Below, piece by piece: positions 1 to 10,838 of a stretch of 64,000 bases of DNA. Below the pieces are notes generated by a model. It saw nothing but the letters and a program-made list of their open reading frames with translations, did not search any database and was not told the origin of the DNA. Every line of letters starts with the position of its first letter. The stretch's first letter is position 1. Both the position numbers and the translations under genes were made by a program. The stretch is from Dendrolimus kikuchii (taxonomy: Eukaryota; Arthropoda; Insecta; Lepidoptera; Lasiocampidae), in NCBI GenBank assembly GCA_019925095.2, contig CM034411.1, positions 7,331,001 through 7,395,000 of the forward strand, given 5' to 3'.

Positions 1-31
1 GTCGCGAAAACTTAAGAAAATATTATACAAG
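1..31 (+). repeat. Foldback E, outer tail only
   Basis: The first 31 bases match the outer tail of the foldback repeat seen at 16862-17058 and, inverted, at 32062-32205 (shared core ACTTAAGAAAATA). The rest of this copy lies outside the window. This is a comparison within the window only; the family name is local. Confidence 0.55.
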
Positions 32-396
32 TGCAATGTTAGATGAAGCTGATATCCTCACTAATAGCGAAGGCTCTATTAACAAAATTAAAAAAAAACA
101 AAAATACTAAGCGTAATGATGAAGTTAGAGATATTAATCATCCCAATGAAACTCCCTAAATAAATCGAAAAAAGAATCGATTACTAGAGCCCCCTTATGC
201 TCGGTTAGGGCAAATATGCGGATAGTTTCCATATAAAAGAGTCCAGATGCCGCTCAATATCAAATTTATATATACAGTATTATCTATGATGTTAATCTAT
301 AAAGCTTTTCAGACGAGGCAATCTACTACTACACTACAAACGAATAGAAATACTTTAAAAATAGTTCAACTTTACTTTTTGTGTGTTGTTAAAATT

Positions 397-537
397 ACAT
401 ACATACATACATACATACATAACTTCACGCCAGTTCCCTTGCGGGGTAGGCACGAACAACAGAGCGCCATTTAGGCTTATTCTTACACACCTCACTTGCT
501 TCTTTGACATTCATAACTCTTGTCATGCACGCTCGTC
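397..537 (-). mobile_element. RTE-1 LINE 3' end, 5'-truncated
   Basis: On the minus strand this is the last part of the RTE-1 open reading frame, ending in the residues AYPAREL, followed by a short UTR and a TATG-repeat tail (read here as ACATACAT). It is flanked by an exact 13-bp target duplication, TGTTGTTAAAATT, at 384-396 and 538-550, so it is a genuine 5'-truncated retrotransposition. Related copies lie at 25839, 33122, 38466, 51029 and 56699. Confidence 0.85.
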
Positions 538-550
538 TGTTGTTAAAATT

Positions 551-1850
551 GATAAATAAAAATATTGTTCCCAAGATAAAACGACGCGACGATTTTATGG
601 AATGTTTTTAAATATCGACGTTTTACAAAAACTTCGGTATTCTTTTAATAAACTTGATAATAATTAAGGATTTCAGCAAAATTCAAATAAAATTATTAGA
701 TACATATTCTAGTAAATCGGGTTTAATAATCAAGAAGAGCAAATGAAGCATGCAGGACGTAATAAATTGAAGACTCCCCGCCTCTATTTTGTCACGGTTG
801 ATTCCTCCAGCAGATAAAAACAAAACAGAACGTCGTCTGTACAGAACATATTGATAAGAATAATGGCGTAGTTATATGGGCAATGTGATGAAGGTAGCTA
901 ATATTTATTGGCCATTATGTGCTGCGGGAGCGAATGAAACGTGTGCCCTCTGTGATATTGGCATTCTTTGTTGGTTATGAGTGTTTGTTGTGTTTAGTTC
1001 CTCGTATTAGTTATTGGACGTACGTACAATGGACGTACATACATATAACATGGTTTTTCCCAATATATGTATATCTATAGGTATAATAATATCTGTACTC
1101 TCAAATTTAATATAAACTTGATGCATGTACATGAAACACACTTTTGGATCGCTTCTACGAGTATATATGCGCTGTATTCGTGATATGCTGGTAGTACACT
1201 GATACGTATGCATAAGAAAAACTGAAGTGCTACGTCGAGCTCAGACCACGTTTTGATAACGGTAGACAGCAGGATACATGGATGATACAAGAATCTTTCA
1301 CTTTGAAGTAAAGCAGGGCAAAAAGAAACTAATTTATTCGCGTCTGCCATTCAAGATGTAAGTACTCAAAGAACATACGATAAATTGTGACCCTAGCTCA
1401 TAGAAATGGGAATCATCAGCCACCTGGGTTAAAGTGGAAGCGGTTAATAAAACAAAATATCCACAGCTTTGCAGAGAAATGAATAAAGAAGCAAACGAGA
1501 AAAAGGCTCGGACACATTTATTATCATAACTTATAACCGCTGTTATGACGTTTTAATTTGCCTGATATTTATCACATATTCCTAGCTAAATTGGTTACGT
1601 ATGCCACATACCCGCAAATGACGGTGCCTAAAATCAATCTTTTAATTTTCTCAGCATTTAACGGTTAAAAACAGTATTATTTTAGTACTATTAAAGATAT
1701 GAAAGATTTTAGTAAGCATACATAGGCTTTGCGCTTCATTATCATTAATCTCTTTATAGATACTAAAGTAATTTATTTTATATGACCCTGTATAGACGAA
1801 CCCATATTTAGAGCCGTTCTAAAATATTTTGGATTTCAAAGAGACTTTAC
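551..1850. other. AT-rich, no feature recognised
   Basis: Short ORFs are present on both strands, but none has a recognisable motif and no similarity to other parts of the window was seen. Confidence 0.4.
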
Positions 1851-1869
1851 CTCTTTCTCTCTCTCTCTA
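1851..1869. repeat. CT-rich simple repeat
   Basis: A short pyrimidine run of CT dinucleotides interrupted by one TTT. Confidence 0.8.
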
Positions 1870-2149
1870 TTATCTATCGTCTGTACGATGGGAAGTATTC
1901 TGAGGAACCGTTCAAAATGGTGCCATCTTACTCTTTCTATTACCACAACGCTCGCTATCGGTTGGCTACTCACCCCTACTTCTTTACGTCCCTACGCTCC
2001 TATACCCAAATATTCTCAAGAAAGTTTCTCTTGCTCATTTTAGGATTTTCAAACGTACGTCCCAGCCGCGGTTTTCCTATAGCACTACAAAATAAGTTTG
2101 AAAAAAAATTGTAATAAAATTCCTTCGTCGCTGACAGCAAATTCATAGG

Positions 2150-2225
2150 TGCTCTGATGTTGTAAATGTCCATAGATGACGGTAAGACTTTCCACCACCA
2201 AGGCGGTTAGTTTGTCTACTTACTC
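2150..2225 (+). repeat. SINE-A/D 3' tail fragment
   Basis: A decayed match to the conserved retroposon tail: GTTGTAAATGTCCATAG, then a GACGGTAA-like block and a pyrimidine-rich GTTTGTCTACT end. Only the tail is present. What follows to about 2925 is AT-rich with nothing recognised. Confidence 0.55.
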
Positions 2226-2926
2226 CATTATTCAGATAAATCATCGCTTGTAAACATCAAAGACTAGGGATTTGTTAATCTTTACTAGTAACCTTATCTA
2301 CCAAACCAATATTTTACGAGGAAGACTTACATAATATATCTAGGATCATTACATTATATCCTTGAAACCTTTCCCTCGGGTTCGTTGTAATATAATGGAC
2401 ATAATCTGATATATGCTAAAAATATGGGTATCACGTACCAGACTTAGCTTATACGAATGGTGTCTATTGAATTATCCACTGAACTAGGTTACCAAGATAT
2501 ATGTATCACAAGATATGATTGATTCTTACTTAAATTTCGACAAGACTAAGATATTGTGTTTATAAAAGTTTTTGTATTATGTAATAGAAAATTAAGATTC
2601 ATCTATTTCAATATTTAAGCGAAGATTACACACACACTAAACACATTTGACCTTACTTATAATAATCTCGTTAAGAAACGATTAGGCATCTAAGACAATC
2701 AGAATCAAATGCTAATCAATTAATACCTTTTTTTTCACTTATAAACGTGTATTACCTGTTGTTTACCTAAGAGGAGCACAGATAAAAGAAATTTGAATGA
2801 TTAACGTAGGTGGTACCCAAAATATTCGACTAAAGAGGAGTTTATGGGTAAGATTTTCACTAAACAGTTGCTGAGCAATTTCTTAAAATTTAACAAACGA
2901 TTATAAGTAAGACCAATTATTTTTAG

Positions 2927-2961
2927 ATCTTAAAAAGATATGTACTATATCTTTTTAAGAT
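2927..2961. repeat. Perfect 15-bp inverted repeat
   Basis: The arms 2927-2941 and 2947-2961 are perfectly complementary around a 5-nt loop. AT-rich; no flanking duplication was seen. The flanks (2226-2926 and 2962-3730) hold nothing recognised. Confidence 0.7.
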
Positions 2962-3730
2962 TTTCTCCGATTCAAGTAGCCTTATTGGTAGTAATAATTA
3001 GCATTCATTAATAATATTGTAGCCAAAAATTAATGAGCAAGCACGAGCTTAAAAAAATAAAATTTTACACAATAATGAAATTTTGAAAAGATTTACGCGA
3101 GTATACTATAATATGTATTATTCCATTGCTTGAGAAAATATAGACTGTATATCTTGGAGTTTCTAGAACACGTAACATAAATAATTGTCTATATTAGAAG
3201 TAATCCGTGTTCTGATCTAAGCTTATTTATTTTATATAAATCGGAAACGGGAAATTCCAATCGACGGCAGCTGCACCTTTTCACAAGACAAATCTTTGAA
3301 TTTAATTAGTTAATTTTTTACAACGTTAATTAACTTATATTTTCTATATGGTAGTACAAGTAGTTCTCGAATGAATATGAGCACTTAAAATTTATTTGAA
3401 TAAATAAATACATTAGCACATCCAGACATCTAATATAGACCTAATTCAATGTAAGTCTGTTTTGATGTTTTAGCTTTTAGCCAAATTGGAACGGGTAGCT
3501 ATCGACTTAGATAGACCCAAGTACGCCTGTGCTCACAACGTTTCTGTATTATTCTGACTGGATCTGGTTATTTCAGAATAAGCTTCCATATATTCAGGAA
3601 TAATAATGGACCTTGTAGCCACTTATGTTACTATTAACATCTGACATTGGTAGCAACACAAGATTTTTTATCTTTCATTTATTGTAGTAAATAAAATTAT
3701 GGAAGATTTTAGTTATCTTTTCTCCTTTTT

Positions 3731-3975
3731 AATCGACTTCAAAAAAGGGGAGGTTATCAATTCGACTGTATGTTTATTACGTCACTTCTCTGTCAATTGT
3801 GGACCGATTTTCAAAATTATATTTATTCGAAAGATTATACTTCTAAGGTGGTCCCATTGTCACCAAGTCAGGATCTGATGTGTGGGTTCGAAGGAAATCG
3901 AGAGCAACCCTCGAATATTATAGGTACGTACAACGTATTTTTTTATAGCTATTCAAATATTTGAGTAACTATGAA
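3731..3975 (+). repeat. Repeat M, one end
   Basis: It starts with AATCGACTTCAAAAAAGGGG, followed by a block reading TCAATTCGACTGTA. The same end occurs inverted at about 23690-23727 and as a short piece at 15302. It could be a terminal-inverted-repeat DNA element, but the second end of this copy could not be fixed. Confidence 0.45.
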
Positions 3976-4529
3976 GTAGAAAAAAACAACAGAAAATAAA
4001 ATCGACTTCTAAGGTAAATAAAAGTCAAAAATAAGTATTTCTACATCTCGATGTCAGTGCCAAATAAAATATAAAAGAACAACAACAATTTTGCAAAATA
4101 TAGTAATTTTTATGTTTTCTTCGCACCGACTTCAAGATGTTGTAGACAATATTTATTTTATGCTTTTTAGCTACTCTCGAAGTTTTTTAATAACTTTTTT
4201 GTTCTTATGGGAATAGGCAAAGTATATTTTATAAAATTAATAACATGAAACGGTTTTCAGATCCGCATACTAACAAGGATAGGTGCGAGTTCGATGCTTG
4301 TGCGAAGTAGAGCGGCAAATCGCTAGGCTTTTCCAAGCCGACCCATCCGTTTTATGGCATATACCCATATGTATACATATTGTACATAAATATCGGAATT
4401 TTTTAGACTTCAATAACAGATAAATGTGAAATTCATTTTTTTCTCTGTTCATGGCCTAATTTAACTAACATGTTCTAATTCATAAAATTAGATTCTAATT
4501 ATGATATCAAATGAACTCCAACCCTCGTA
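3976..4529. other. No feature recognised
   Basis: AT-rich sequence with scattered AATCGACTTC-like pieces (about 4001 and 4127) that may be remnants of repeat M. Nothing else is supported. Confidence 0.3.
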
Positions 4530-4712
4530 TTTCCCAGAATTTCCCAGAGCGCTACAATATGGGGCTCTTCAAAAAGGACATAAACAAATATTTAAAGTTT
4601 TAACGAGATAGGCAACGCATCGGCTCCCTTAGTGTTGCAGATGACCATGGGCGGCGGTAGCCACTTGCCAGCAGGGGGACCCGTTTGCCAGTTTACCTAC
4701 AAGCAAACATAA
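4530..4712 (+). pseudogene. LINE ORF2 C-terminus and 3' UTR (jockey/CR1-like)
   Basis: One frame reads RYNMGLFKKDINKYLKF and stops. This resembles the extreme C-terminus of jockey/CR1-superfamily ORF2 proteins, where a G-x-F-K/R-K-x-(V/I)-N-x-(F/Y)-L-K stretch precedes the stop. The UTR follows with GTTGCAGATGACCATGGGCG, GGCGGTAGCCACTTGCCAGC and a CCCGTTTGCC end. These parallel the 3' tail of SINE-A and SINE-D copies in this window. Everything upstream of the last codons is missing or decayed. The clade is inferred from memory of the family and not from a search. Confidence 0.6.
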
Positions 4713-4876
4713 ATGAAAAACACGTATTGATTTTGATCTTTGTTTGTAAGGCCGATTTCCGACACTTCATTTCTGTTTAACAATTTGGATGAATCAAATA
4801 ACATAAACTTGAATCATTCAATCATTCATTTCATACAGTTCTAAGCCTTTCAATCATATTGTTTCAATCTGTTTTA

Positions 4877-5167
4877 TCCATGCAGGAACGGAGAAAGAAT
4901 ACATTTTCCTGTGGCCGGGCGGCCTGTCGTAAGAGGCGACAAAACAACCCAAAGCCAGGTGGTAGCGCAATTGCCCGACTGGATGGCACCACCCCTGGTC
5001 TAGAGTATGCCGCTATAACAACCTTGGGTTGTATTCCGGCATTAGTGACCAGGTTCCAGTTTCCCTTAAGAGAGCAACAGCGCATTTGTAGCTTTTTTTT
5101 TTTTTTTTTTTGGTGTTGCAAATGTCCATAGGCGATGGTAACCGCTTTCCATCAAGTGGGCCGTCTT
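4877..5167 (+). mobile_element. SINE-A, nearly full length, 3'-truncated
   Basis: It begins at the constant SINE-A 5' end (TCCATGCAGGAACGGAG here) and runs to GGGCCGTCT, lacking the poly-A end. A run of 19 T (5093-5111) replaces the short CACCTTT segment other copies carry, an internal homopolymer expansion. Open frames on both strands are a family-wide property and not a gene. Confidence 0.8.
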
Positions 5168-5627
5168 ATCTTAGTAATTCACAATAAAATAATAATACAT
5201 CTAAAAAACGACTGCGTTTATAGAATCTCCGCTATCGCCCCAAAAATTATCAAGCGCATTGGCGTTGCTACCAGCCTTAATAGGGTTTCTATAATAGCAT
5301 TATTTATTATTCTGAGCACCGAAGTGTTACATTCCAAACAATCGGTTATTATAAACTAATACCACTCGGATTGTCCCCCAATCAATTTTAACAAGGCCAA
5401 CCCTCTTACCCACAAACATTCCCGTTAAGGCATCCCGCATTGGTCCCGTTACCATTATCCATTACTCGGTTAGCACACAATGGATGCAATACTATTCCAA
5501 TACTCAGACAAGCATCCGTGACAAAGCTTAGCCGGTCGTTAAACCGGGTTTAAATTCTTTACATACTGGCATTAAGAGAGGCCGATAAATTAACGTTCGC
5601 TACGAACATAGTTATACTTGCCTTTGC
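5168..5627. other. Unclassified, moderately GC-rich
   Basis: A 74-codon plus-strand ORF begins at 5135 inside SINE-A and runs to 5359. It shows no recognisable motif. No repeat relation was found for the remainder. Confidence 0.3.
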
Positions 5628-5755
5628 TACACTTGGGATAATGTTAGTGTCAGTGACTGGGTACAAGGCGGCATTAACAAAGTCTCATCTTAAATAACGC
5701 ATTAAACCCTTGACTACATCTGTGTGATACAGTCACTAACAGTAATGAGGACGTT
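5628..5755 (-). mobile_element. MITE J, internally deleted copy
   Basis: The left end reads GGGATAATGTTAGTGTCAGT and the right end is its approximate inverse, ACAGTCACTAACAGTAATGA. The interior, reversed, matches the copy at 24470-24660 (shared block CAAGGGTTTRATGCSTTATT). Four copies are seen in this window. Confidence 0.6.
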
Positions 5756-6002
5756 AGTCCGCGCAAGGGGAAAAGTCGCGACCCGTGTGTGGGATTCGCC
5801 AGGTCGGGGTGACACTAGCACTTCACGTGTGAAGTGCTATTGCCAAGCTGCAGTTAGGGATACCCACTAAAGACCCTGTCCAATCCTCGAGCGTCCTGGG
5901 AAGTCCTGGAAGTGAACTGACGACGGCCGGCCCCTTTACAGGCTGGCCCCACCATCTGTTAGCCGGAGATCTGGGTCTCTCCGGCTATGTCGGGTGGGTA
6001 CC
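5756..6002. repeat. GC-rich block with several hairpins
   Basis: Clearly more GC-rich than its surroundings. It contains the palindrome TAGCACTTCACGTG...GTGAAGTGCTA (5818-5841) and a 9-bp stem AGCCGGAGA/TCTCCGGCT (about 5960-5986). It leads directly into the long hairpin at 6003. It may be the structured 3' UTR of a non-LTR element; this is inference, as no poly-A or duplication was found. Confidence 0.45.
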
Positions 6003-6084
6003 ATTTTATACGACTATTAATCCCCTGCCCCAGGTATACTCGGGTGAGTATACCTGGGGCAGGGGATTAATAGCCGTATAAAAT
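6003..6084. repeat. 82-bp hairpin, 39-bp arms
   Basis: The arms 6003-6041 and 6046-6084 pair with a single mismatch around the 4-nt loop GGGT. The stem includes CCCCTGCCCCAGG. The near-perfect pairing suggests recent origin by fold-back or inverted duplication. Confidence 0.85.
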
Positions 6085-6409
6085 ATTTATGTATACAAGT
6101 CTCACGTCACCAAAAGTCTCGCTTGTATTGAGAAAAACGTATAAGCTTTGCAATCCGACGTGGAAATGCAACCAGCATTCTGGCAACGTTCCCAACGAAC
6201 AGCGATGGCACCATTTTATTCATAAGTTACTTTTTATTAATTTACTTTATATATTGAATATCTTAGTATTATTTAATGGGTAGTTAAAAATGAAGTTCTT
6301 TTCAATTGCTAATTTTTTATTGTTATGTGTAATTCAGTATGTTTTATTTCAATAACTTAATTATGTATACCAATTTTCTCATTTCAGATCGCTTAAAGAT
6401 CCATAAATG

Positions 6410-6530
6410 TCGGATAGATATCGGGACCCTATAATTCGGATCCTTATACCAAAGAACATGCATCACTTAGATAGTTTTCTAGTGTTACATGCATAGTATT
6501 ATTATCACCACACGCTGACTATGAATAAGA
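6410..6530 (+). repeat. SINE-T fragment
   Basis: A decayed middle part of the tRNA-derived SINE: CATCACTTAGATAGTTTTCT followed by a TATTATTATCACCAC block and CGCTGACTAT, in the same order as the copy at 36150. Confidence 0.5.
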
Positions 6531-6545
6531 AGAAGCCAGATCACA

Positions 6546-8216
6546 GCTGTATAATGTTTATGAATTGAAATTATAATTAATTTACAAGATTGCTGTGGAG
6601 TTGCGAATATGACTGCAAAATTAGTATTGCAATCAAATTGGCAATGCAGTTAGCCTGCTGGCACGGGAAATTATCTAAATATAGTCTACAATTATTAAAT
6701 TATACCATTAACCTTTGACAATCTTGTGTTAAAAGCACCTAGTTGTTAATTTACATGTTCGAATAACTATTTTGTCATTTATAAAATAATATACTTATAG
6801 CGAGTATAAAATGTTATTAAAACATTTTTTACAATTTATTTAAAAATATTCACAAACACTTCACGTTTATTTAATTAACAAAAATCAATAATTATAAACC
6901 TAACACGAAGTTTTATAATTAGACCAAATATAGTTTTATTATGAATAAATTAACGCGTACATATTAGTTGTACTACGTTATCGGCAGTATGTCACATTCA
7001 ACTATGCGGGCGAGTTAAACTGCAGTAAATCAGTGCGGTAACCTACCATCTTGTCTGATCATCAGTCATGTTGGGCCGGGAACTAAACATACAAAACTAT
7101 GATGCATTGCTTACATGCTGGCCGACAGATCCAACTGTATGTATTACGCAATTGATTTAATAATAACTTTCATAGCCAAACACAAATATAGTTGAATTAA
7201 ATGGTTTTATAATACCAAGTTCAAAAATATAATAAGTATGGGATAAAATGAAGGTAAAATTGGGCAAGTGTGAGACTGTTAACGAAGTATGAAAGGTTCC
7301 GTAAAGGTAATAAATGTTGTCTGTTTTAGTTTTTTGGATACAGAACTATTCTTTTTCTTCTGAGTAGTTTCCCCTTACGGGTAAGGATCATGATTTTGAT
7401 GGCAGTGAATAGTTGCTCTCTTCCATCGAGATCGGGTTGAACACAGTAGAAGGTCGAATGAATGAATAAATCTTTATTTGTATAAATAGAGGTAATAGTT
7501 GTTTGTACACGAGATGGTAACAAACAATACTAATGGTCAAATGGTCTCAAAAAGTATGAACATATGGACATGTACAGCTGGTTAGCAACCTAGTCAAACC
7601 TTTGGCTACCGAACTACAATATAATAAATGCATTTACTCTAAAGTACTCCAATATCAAAAACTATTCAACGGATATTGTTTGTTGAAAGTATCTTTGCTT
7701 TATAGCACTGCAACCTCCTAATCTTTGATATTAATCAATACCCATAACACCTTATGAATCAAACTACACATCAGTACTTTATTTGCAAAGTGCGAAGTCC
7801 AATACCAATTAAATCTAGATAAAAAAAGTTTGGAACTCATGAATCTTATCAGAAAAAAACATCTCCAAACAAACATAAGACAAATTAAAAACCCCCTCTC
7901 TTTTTTAAATAATAATATTTTAAGACGGTTTTATCCATTGGTACCAACCTCCACCATCGTTTATGAAAATATATAGTGTTCATGATATCAAAAGAAGATA
8001 ATAATTATAATTAGCCGATATCCCCGTGTAAGACGTTACTTAATATTAAATAAAAAGTATCTGAAATCATATTATATCTTGTAGTATTTTATAAAATTTA
8101 AACTATTAAATTTTTTATACTGTTTCATATTCTTTTCTATTAGGTATTGCTTTGCAATATGTAGCTATTCAAAGAAATTGTGGAAGAAGTAATAACAAAT
8201 ATTATACAGCCTACAA
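6546..8216. other. AT-rich, little recognised
   Basis: The only item seen is a short block around 7655, CAAAAACTATTCAACGGATA, that recurs near 44785. It is probably a shared fragment of an old dispersed repeat. A 65-codon minus ORF at 7326-7523 has no recognisable motif. Confidence 0.35.
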
Positions 8217-8262
8217 TCGTTCCACTGCTGGGCGCGGCCTCTCATTGTTAGAGAAGGGACTC
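8217..8262 (-). repeat. Retroposon tail fragment
   Basis: TTCCACTGCTGGGCGCGGCC is the reverse complement of the CCCAGCAGTGG motif that ends the SINE-T-like copies at 10879 and 45605. Only the tail is recognisable. Confidence 0.5.
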
Positions 8263-8949
8263 AGAGTCTTTTTATGGTCGACATATTCTGTAATAGAAAC
8301 AAAAGGACAACTTAATTGAATAGATCCACTAAAGCAATTTAATTGGAACAAAGACTATTAATCGATTACCACATTACAAAACCGAAGCTGCGGTACCCCA
8401 AGACAATATAACTCGACGCGTTTACCCACAATGGAACATTAGAACCCAGGTGCTGGAACCCATAACTCGAAGGTGCTAAAGACACTAACTAAGAAATTAA
8501 TTATAAAACAAAAGGTGAGACCATTCATTACCTTCGTATCAAGATTTGAATTCACTTTCAAGGACCCCAAGGCATTGGGTCCTTAAAGTTTCGGTTAACA
8601 ATAAGCCTCAGAAGGTGCGAGTGGCGTGGAAGAATTTATGGGGGGCGGGAGAACAAAGACGGGGGTCACGCCCCACTCACAGATTCAAGAACCGACGGAT
8701 GTGGTAATGTTCTGATTTTTCTTTTTTATTATAGCTTCAACGCATTCGACATTGATTTTGTCAATTTCAAAGTAAGAAAAGATGGGTGATGTAATTCAAT
8801 GCAAATCAACAAACAAGGTTTTGGTCGATGATTTGTACGAGTTATATATATTATGGACAATAAAACATTTGAGTTAAACTAAATTACACATTATTAATTA
8901 AACTTTTACCCATTACACTACGAGAATCTTTAAACCCTGAAAATATGAA
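8263..8949. other. No feature recognised
   Basis: Mixed composition, with a more GC-rich patch at 8560-8700. No ORF, repeat relation or element boundary could be supported. Confidence 0.3.
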
Positions 8950-8997
8950 AGTCGTGATAAACATCGTGATAAAACCTGCACATCAAGATGTACATTA
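8950..8997 (+). repeat. SINE-T-like fragment, left of the Harbinger insertion
   Basis: The block AACATCGTGATAAAACCTGC matches the middle of the SINE-T copies at 36150 and 60377. It ends at the TTA target site (8995-8997) of the Harbinger element, and the rest of the retroposon resumes at 10876. Confidence 0.6.
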
Positions 8998-9034
8998 AGC
9001 CCGTCACAGACGTAGCTATAATATATATTAATAT
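8998..9034 (+). repeat. Harbinger left TIR
   Basis: 37 bp, followed by AT-rich sub-terminal sequence. One mismatch to the right TIR. Confidence 0.88.
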
Positions 9035-9430
9035 ATCGAGATATAAATTATAGTATAGCAAGCTACCACACACGGCAGCTAACTATAATATATATTTTGC
9101 CCTCACTCAGTCTGCGGTCGTCCTTGCAAGCGCAAAGCTTATTTTCTGTACAGGTGTACAAATTTTAAAATAACACTATAATGAATCTAGGTACCTAAAT
9201 GAATTCGACAAGAGCGCTACTTTTAGATCTAATTGAAAGTTCCTCAGAGGATGATTCCGATGCTGAATTTGATATGCATGTTGACTTGTCAGGAACGAAA
9301 AATAGAACCATCTGGGTAGAGCCGCATATAAAACAAAAGAGAACTCATGGCGAATTTAATTTGTATCATGATTTATCATCGAATAAATTTTCACAGTATT
9401 TTAGAAGTTCAAGATCGGTATTTATCGAGT

Positions 9431-9640
9431 ATTTTTTTTTTTTTTTTTTTTTTTTATTGCAGGAGTTCAGCAGACAGGCAGACGGCCCACTAGATGGAAA
9501 GTGGTTACCATCGCTTATGGACATTTGCTACAACAAAGGTGCTACAAATGCGCTGCTGCTCTCTTAAAGGAGACTGGAACCTGGTCACTAATGCCGGAAC
9601 ACAACACAAGGTTGTTATGGCGGCATACTCTAGACCAGGG
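9431..9640 (-). mobile_element. SINE-A, 3' half, inside Harbinger
   Basis: The minus-strand poly-A end appears as a run of T at 9432-9455, followed by the reverse SINE-A tail (GCAGACGGCCCAC). It is interrupted at 9640 by the LINE insertion; its 5' half resumes at 10440. Confidence 0.88.
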
Positions 9641-10439
9641 AGCTTCCCTCCACCGCGATCTGGAGCTTCCCTCCACCGCGATCTGGAGCTTCCCTCCATC
9701 AAAAACTACATTACGTCGCTCTCGCGTAAGTATTTCGATCTCGCGCCGCACCATCGAAATCCGCTCGTCGTGTCCGCGTCCGATTATAAGCCTCGTCGAA
9801 AGGCTCTTGTGCGACGACCGCGTAACGTCCTGACGGACAGAGTCGACGTTATTACGAAACGGCTGGCCCGGATCAGTCCGCCCACGGTTAGAACAGTAGG
9901 CTGGCAGGCACCGACAGACAGACACAGACGGCGGCGTCTCAGACGCCGCCAATCAAGATCTCTCCACGTCCCCGCGAGGGACGCTAGGAGACATAGCTCA
10001 CCCCACAGGATAGACTAGGCGTGTTGCTGGGAAGTTTCTTTCGCCGTTTCTTCTCTCCCAGCCATAACACGTTGCGAAACGGCAGTAAGATAGCGTAGGC
10101 CACCGCAAACCACCGATCCCGGCCCGCCGTGATCCTTCCCTTCGGGCTTTATATTACCCGTCGCCCGTTCTCAATTAGTATTTTGTGTCGCCCTATGGTG
10201 GGCATCATTAAATTCATTCCCCATTCATGGCAACAGTCCAGCCGAGGTAAAACTCCTTAGGGAGCTCCCTCGAGCAAGTTGCCCCCCGGGCTCGAGCTAT
10301 TTTTCCTTCCACCCATTTTAATATTATATAAAATTATTAGCCCTTCGCTTCGCGAAGGCACTCGCCCCAAAGACCCCGGTAAAGTTGTAAGGTCTTCGGA
10401 CCAACAACATAAAGTCAAGTCCAATAAAAAAAAAAAAAA
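9641..10439 (+). mobile_element. Poly-A LINE derivative inserted in SINE-A
   Basis: A 799-bp insertion flanked by an exact 12-bp duplication, TCTAGACCAGGG (9629-9640 and 10440-10451), and ending in 14 A (10426-10439). It opens with 23-bp tandem units beginning GAGCTTCCCTCC (9640-9662, 9663-9685, partial 9686-9698). The rest is GC-rich, with arginine-rich open frames and then a structured, GC-rich 3' region. No reverse transcriptase is present. It could be a non-LTR retrotransposon with an internal deletion (5' region joined to 3' UTR), perhaps of an R1-like group; the clade is a guess. Confidence 0.8.
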
Positions 10440-10572
10440 TCTAGACCAGGGGTGGTCGCCATCCAGTCGAGCAAATACTCTACCACCTGGCTGTGGGTTG
10501 TTTAGTCGCTTCTTACGACAGGCTGCCGGGCCGCAGGAAATTGTATTATTTCTCCGTTCCTGCACGGATAAA
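10440..10572 (-). mobile_element. SINE-A, 5' half, inside Harbinger
   Basis: It continues the copy at 9431-9640 after the LINE insertion and ends at the constant SINE-A 5' end (reverse of ATCCGTGCAGGAACGG). Harbinger coding sequence resumes immediately after it. Confidence 0.88.
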
Positions 10573-10838
10573 GAGTTTCATGAATTGATAAAAAATGATT
10601 TAATAAAACGCGATACGGTTATGCGCAAAAGCATTAGTTCTGAAGAACGTCTTGCAGTATGCTTGAGGTAAGAATTAAAAACTATATATACTAAAATAAG
10701 TATCAATATGTCAAAATATACTGAGATATTAATGTCGACATATTTTTGTGATGTCATAGAAATATATATTATAGCTGCGTGTGCGGTCACTCGAAAATTT
10801 ATATGGAAAATATGTCGTAATATGCCTTGCTATGATTC

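Larger units (their letters stand above)
9199..10671 (+). pseudogene. Harbinger (HARBI1-like) transposase exon 1, split by SINE-A
   Basis: The first part (9199 to about 9430) starts with Met, has an acidic stretch ESSSEDDSDAE, then IWVEPHIKQKRTHGEFNLYH and KFSQYFRSS. The second part (from about 10573) reads ELIKNDLIKRDTVMRKSIS and SSEERLAVCLR. In HARBI1-family proteins a W-V-x-P...G-E-F...YFRMS segment is followed by a K-K-D-T-x-M-R-x-A-I-x-x-E-E-R-L-A-x-x-L-R segment, so both halves are recognisable and in order. The reading is broken by a SINE-A in opposite orientation, itself split by a LINE derivative. Right after CLR comes GGTAAGA, a good splice-donor match, suggesting this was a complete first coding exon. 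The DDE catalytic domain is absent before the right TIR. A family member is normally several hundred residues; here about 110 remain. Confidence 0.82.

Noticed and set aside
9494..10018. 174-codon ORF, the longest in the window, with an arginine-rich end
   Set aside because: It starts in antisense SINE-A and runs into the inserted LINE derivative, so the joined frame is accidental. The LINE part may reflect old coding sequence but cannot be assigned.
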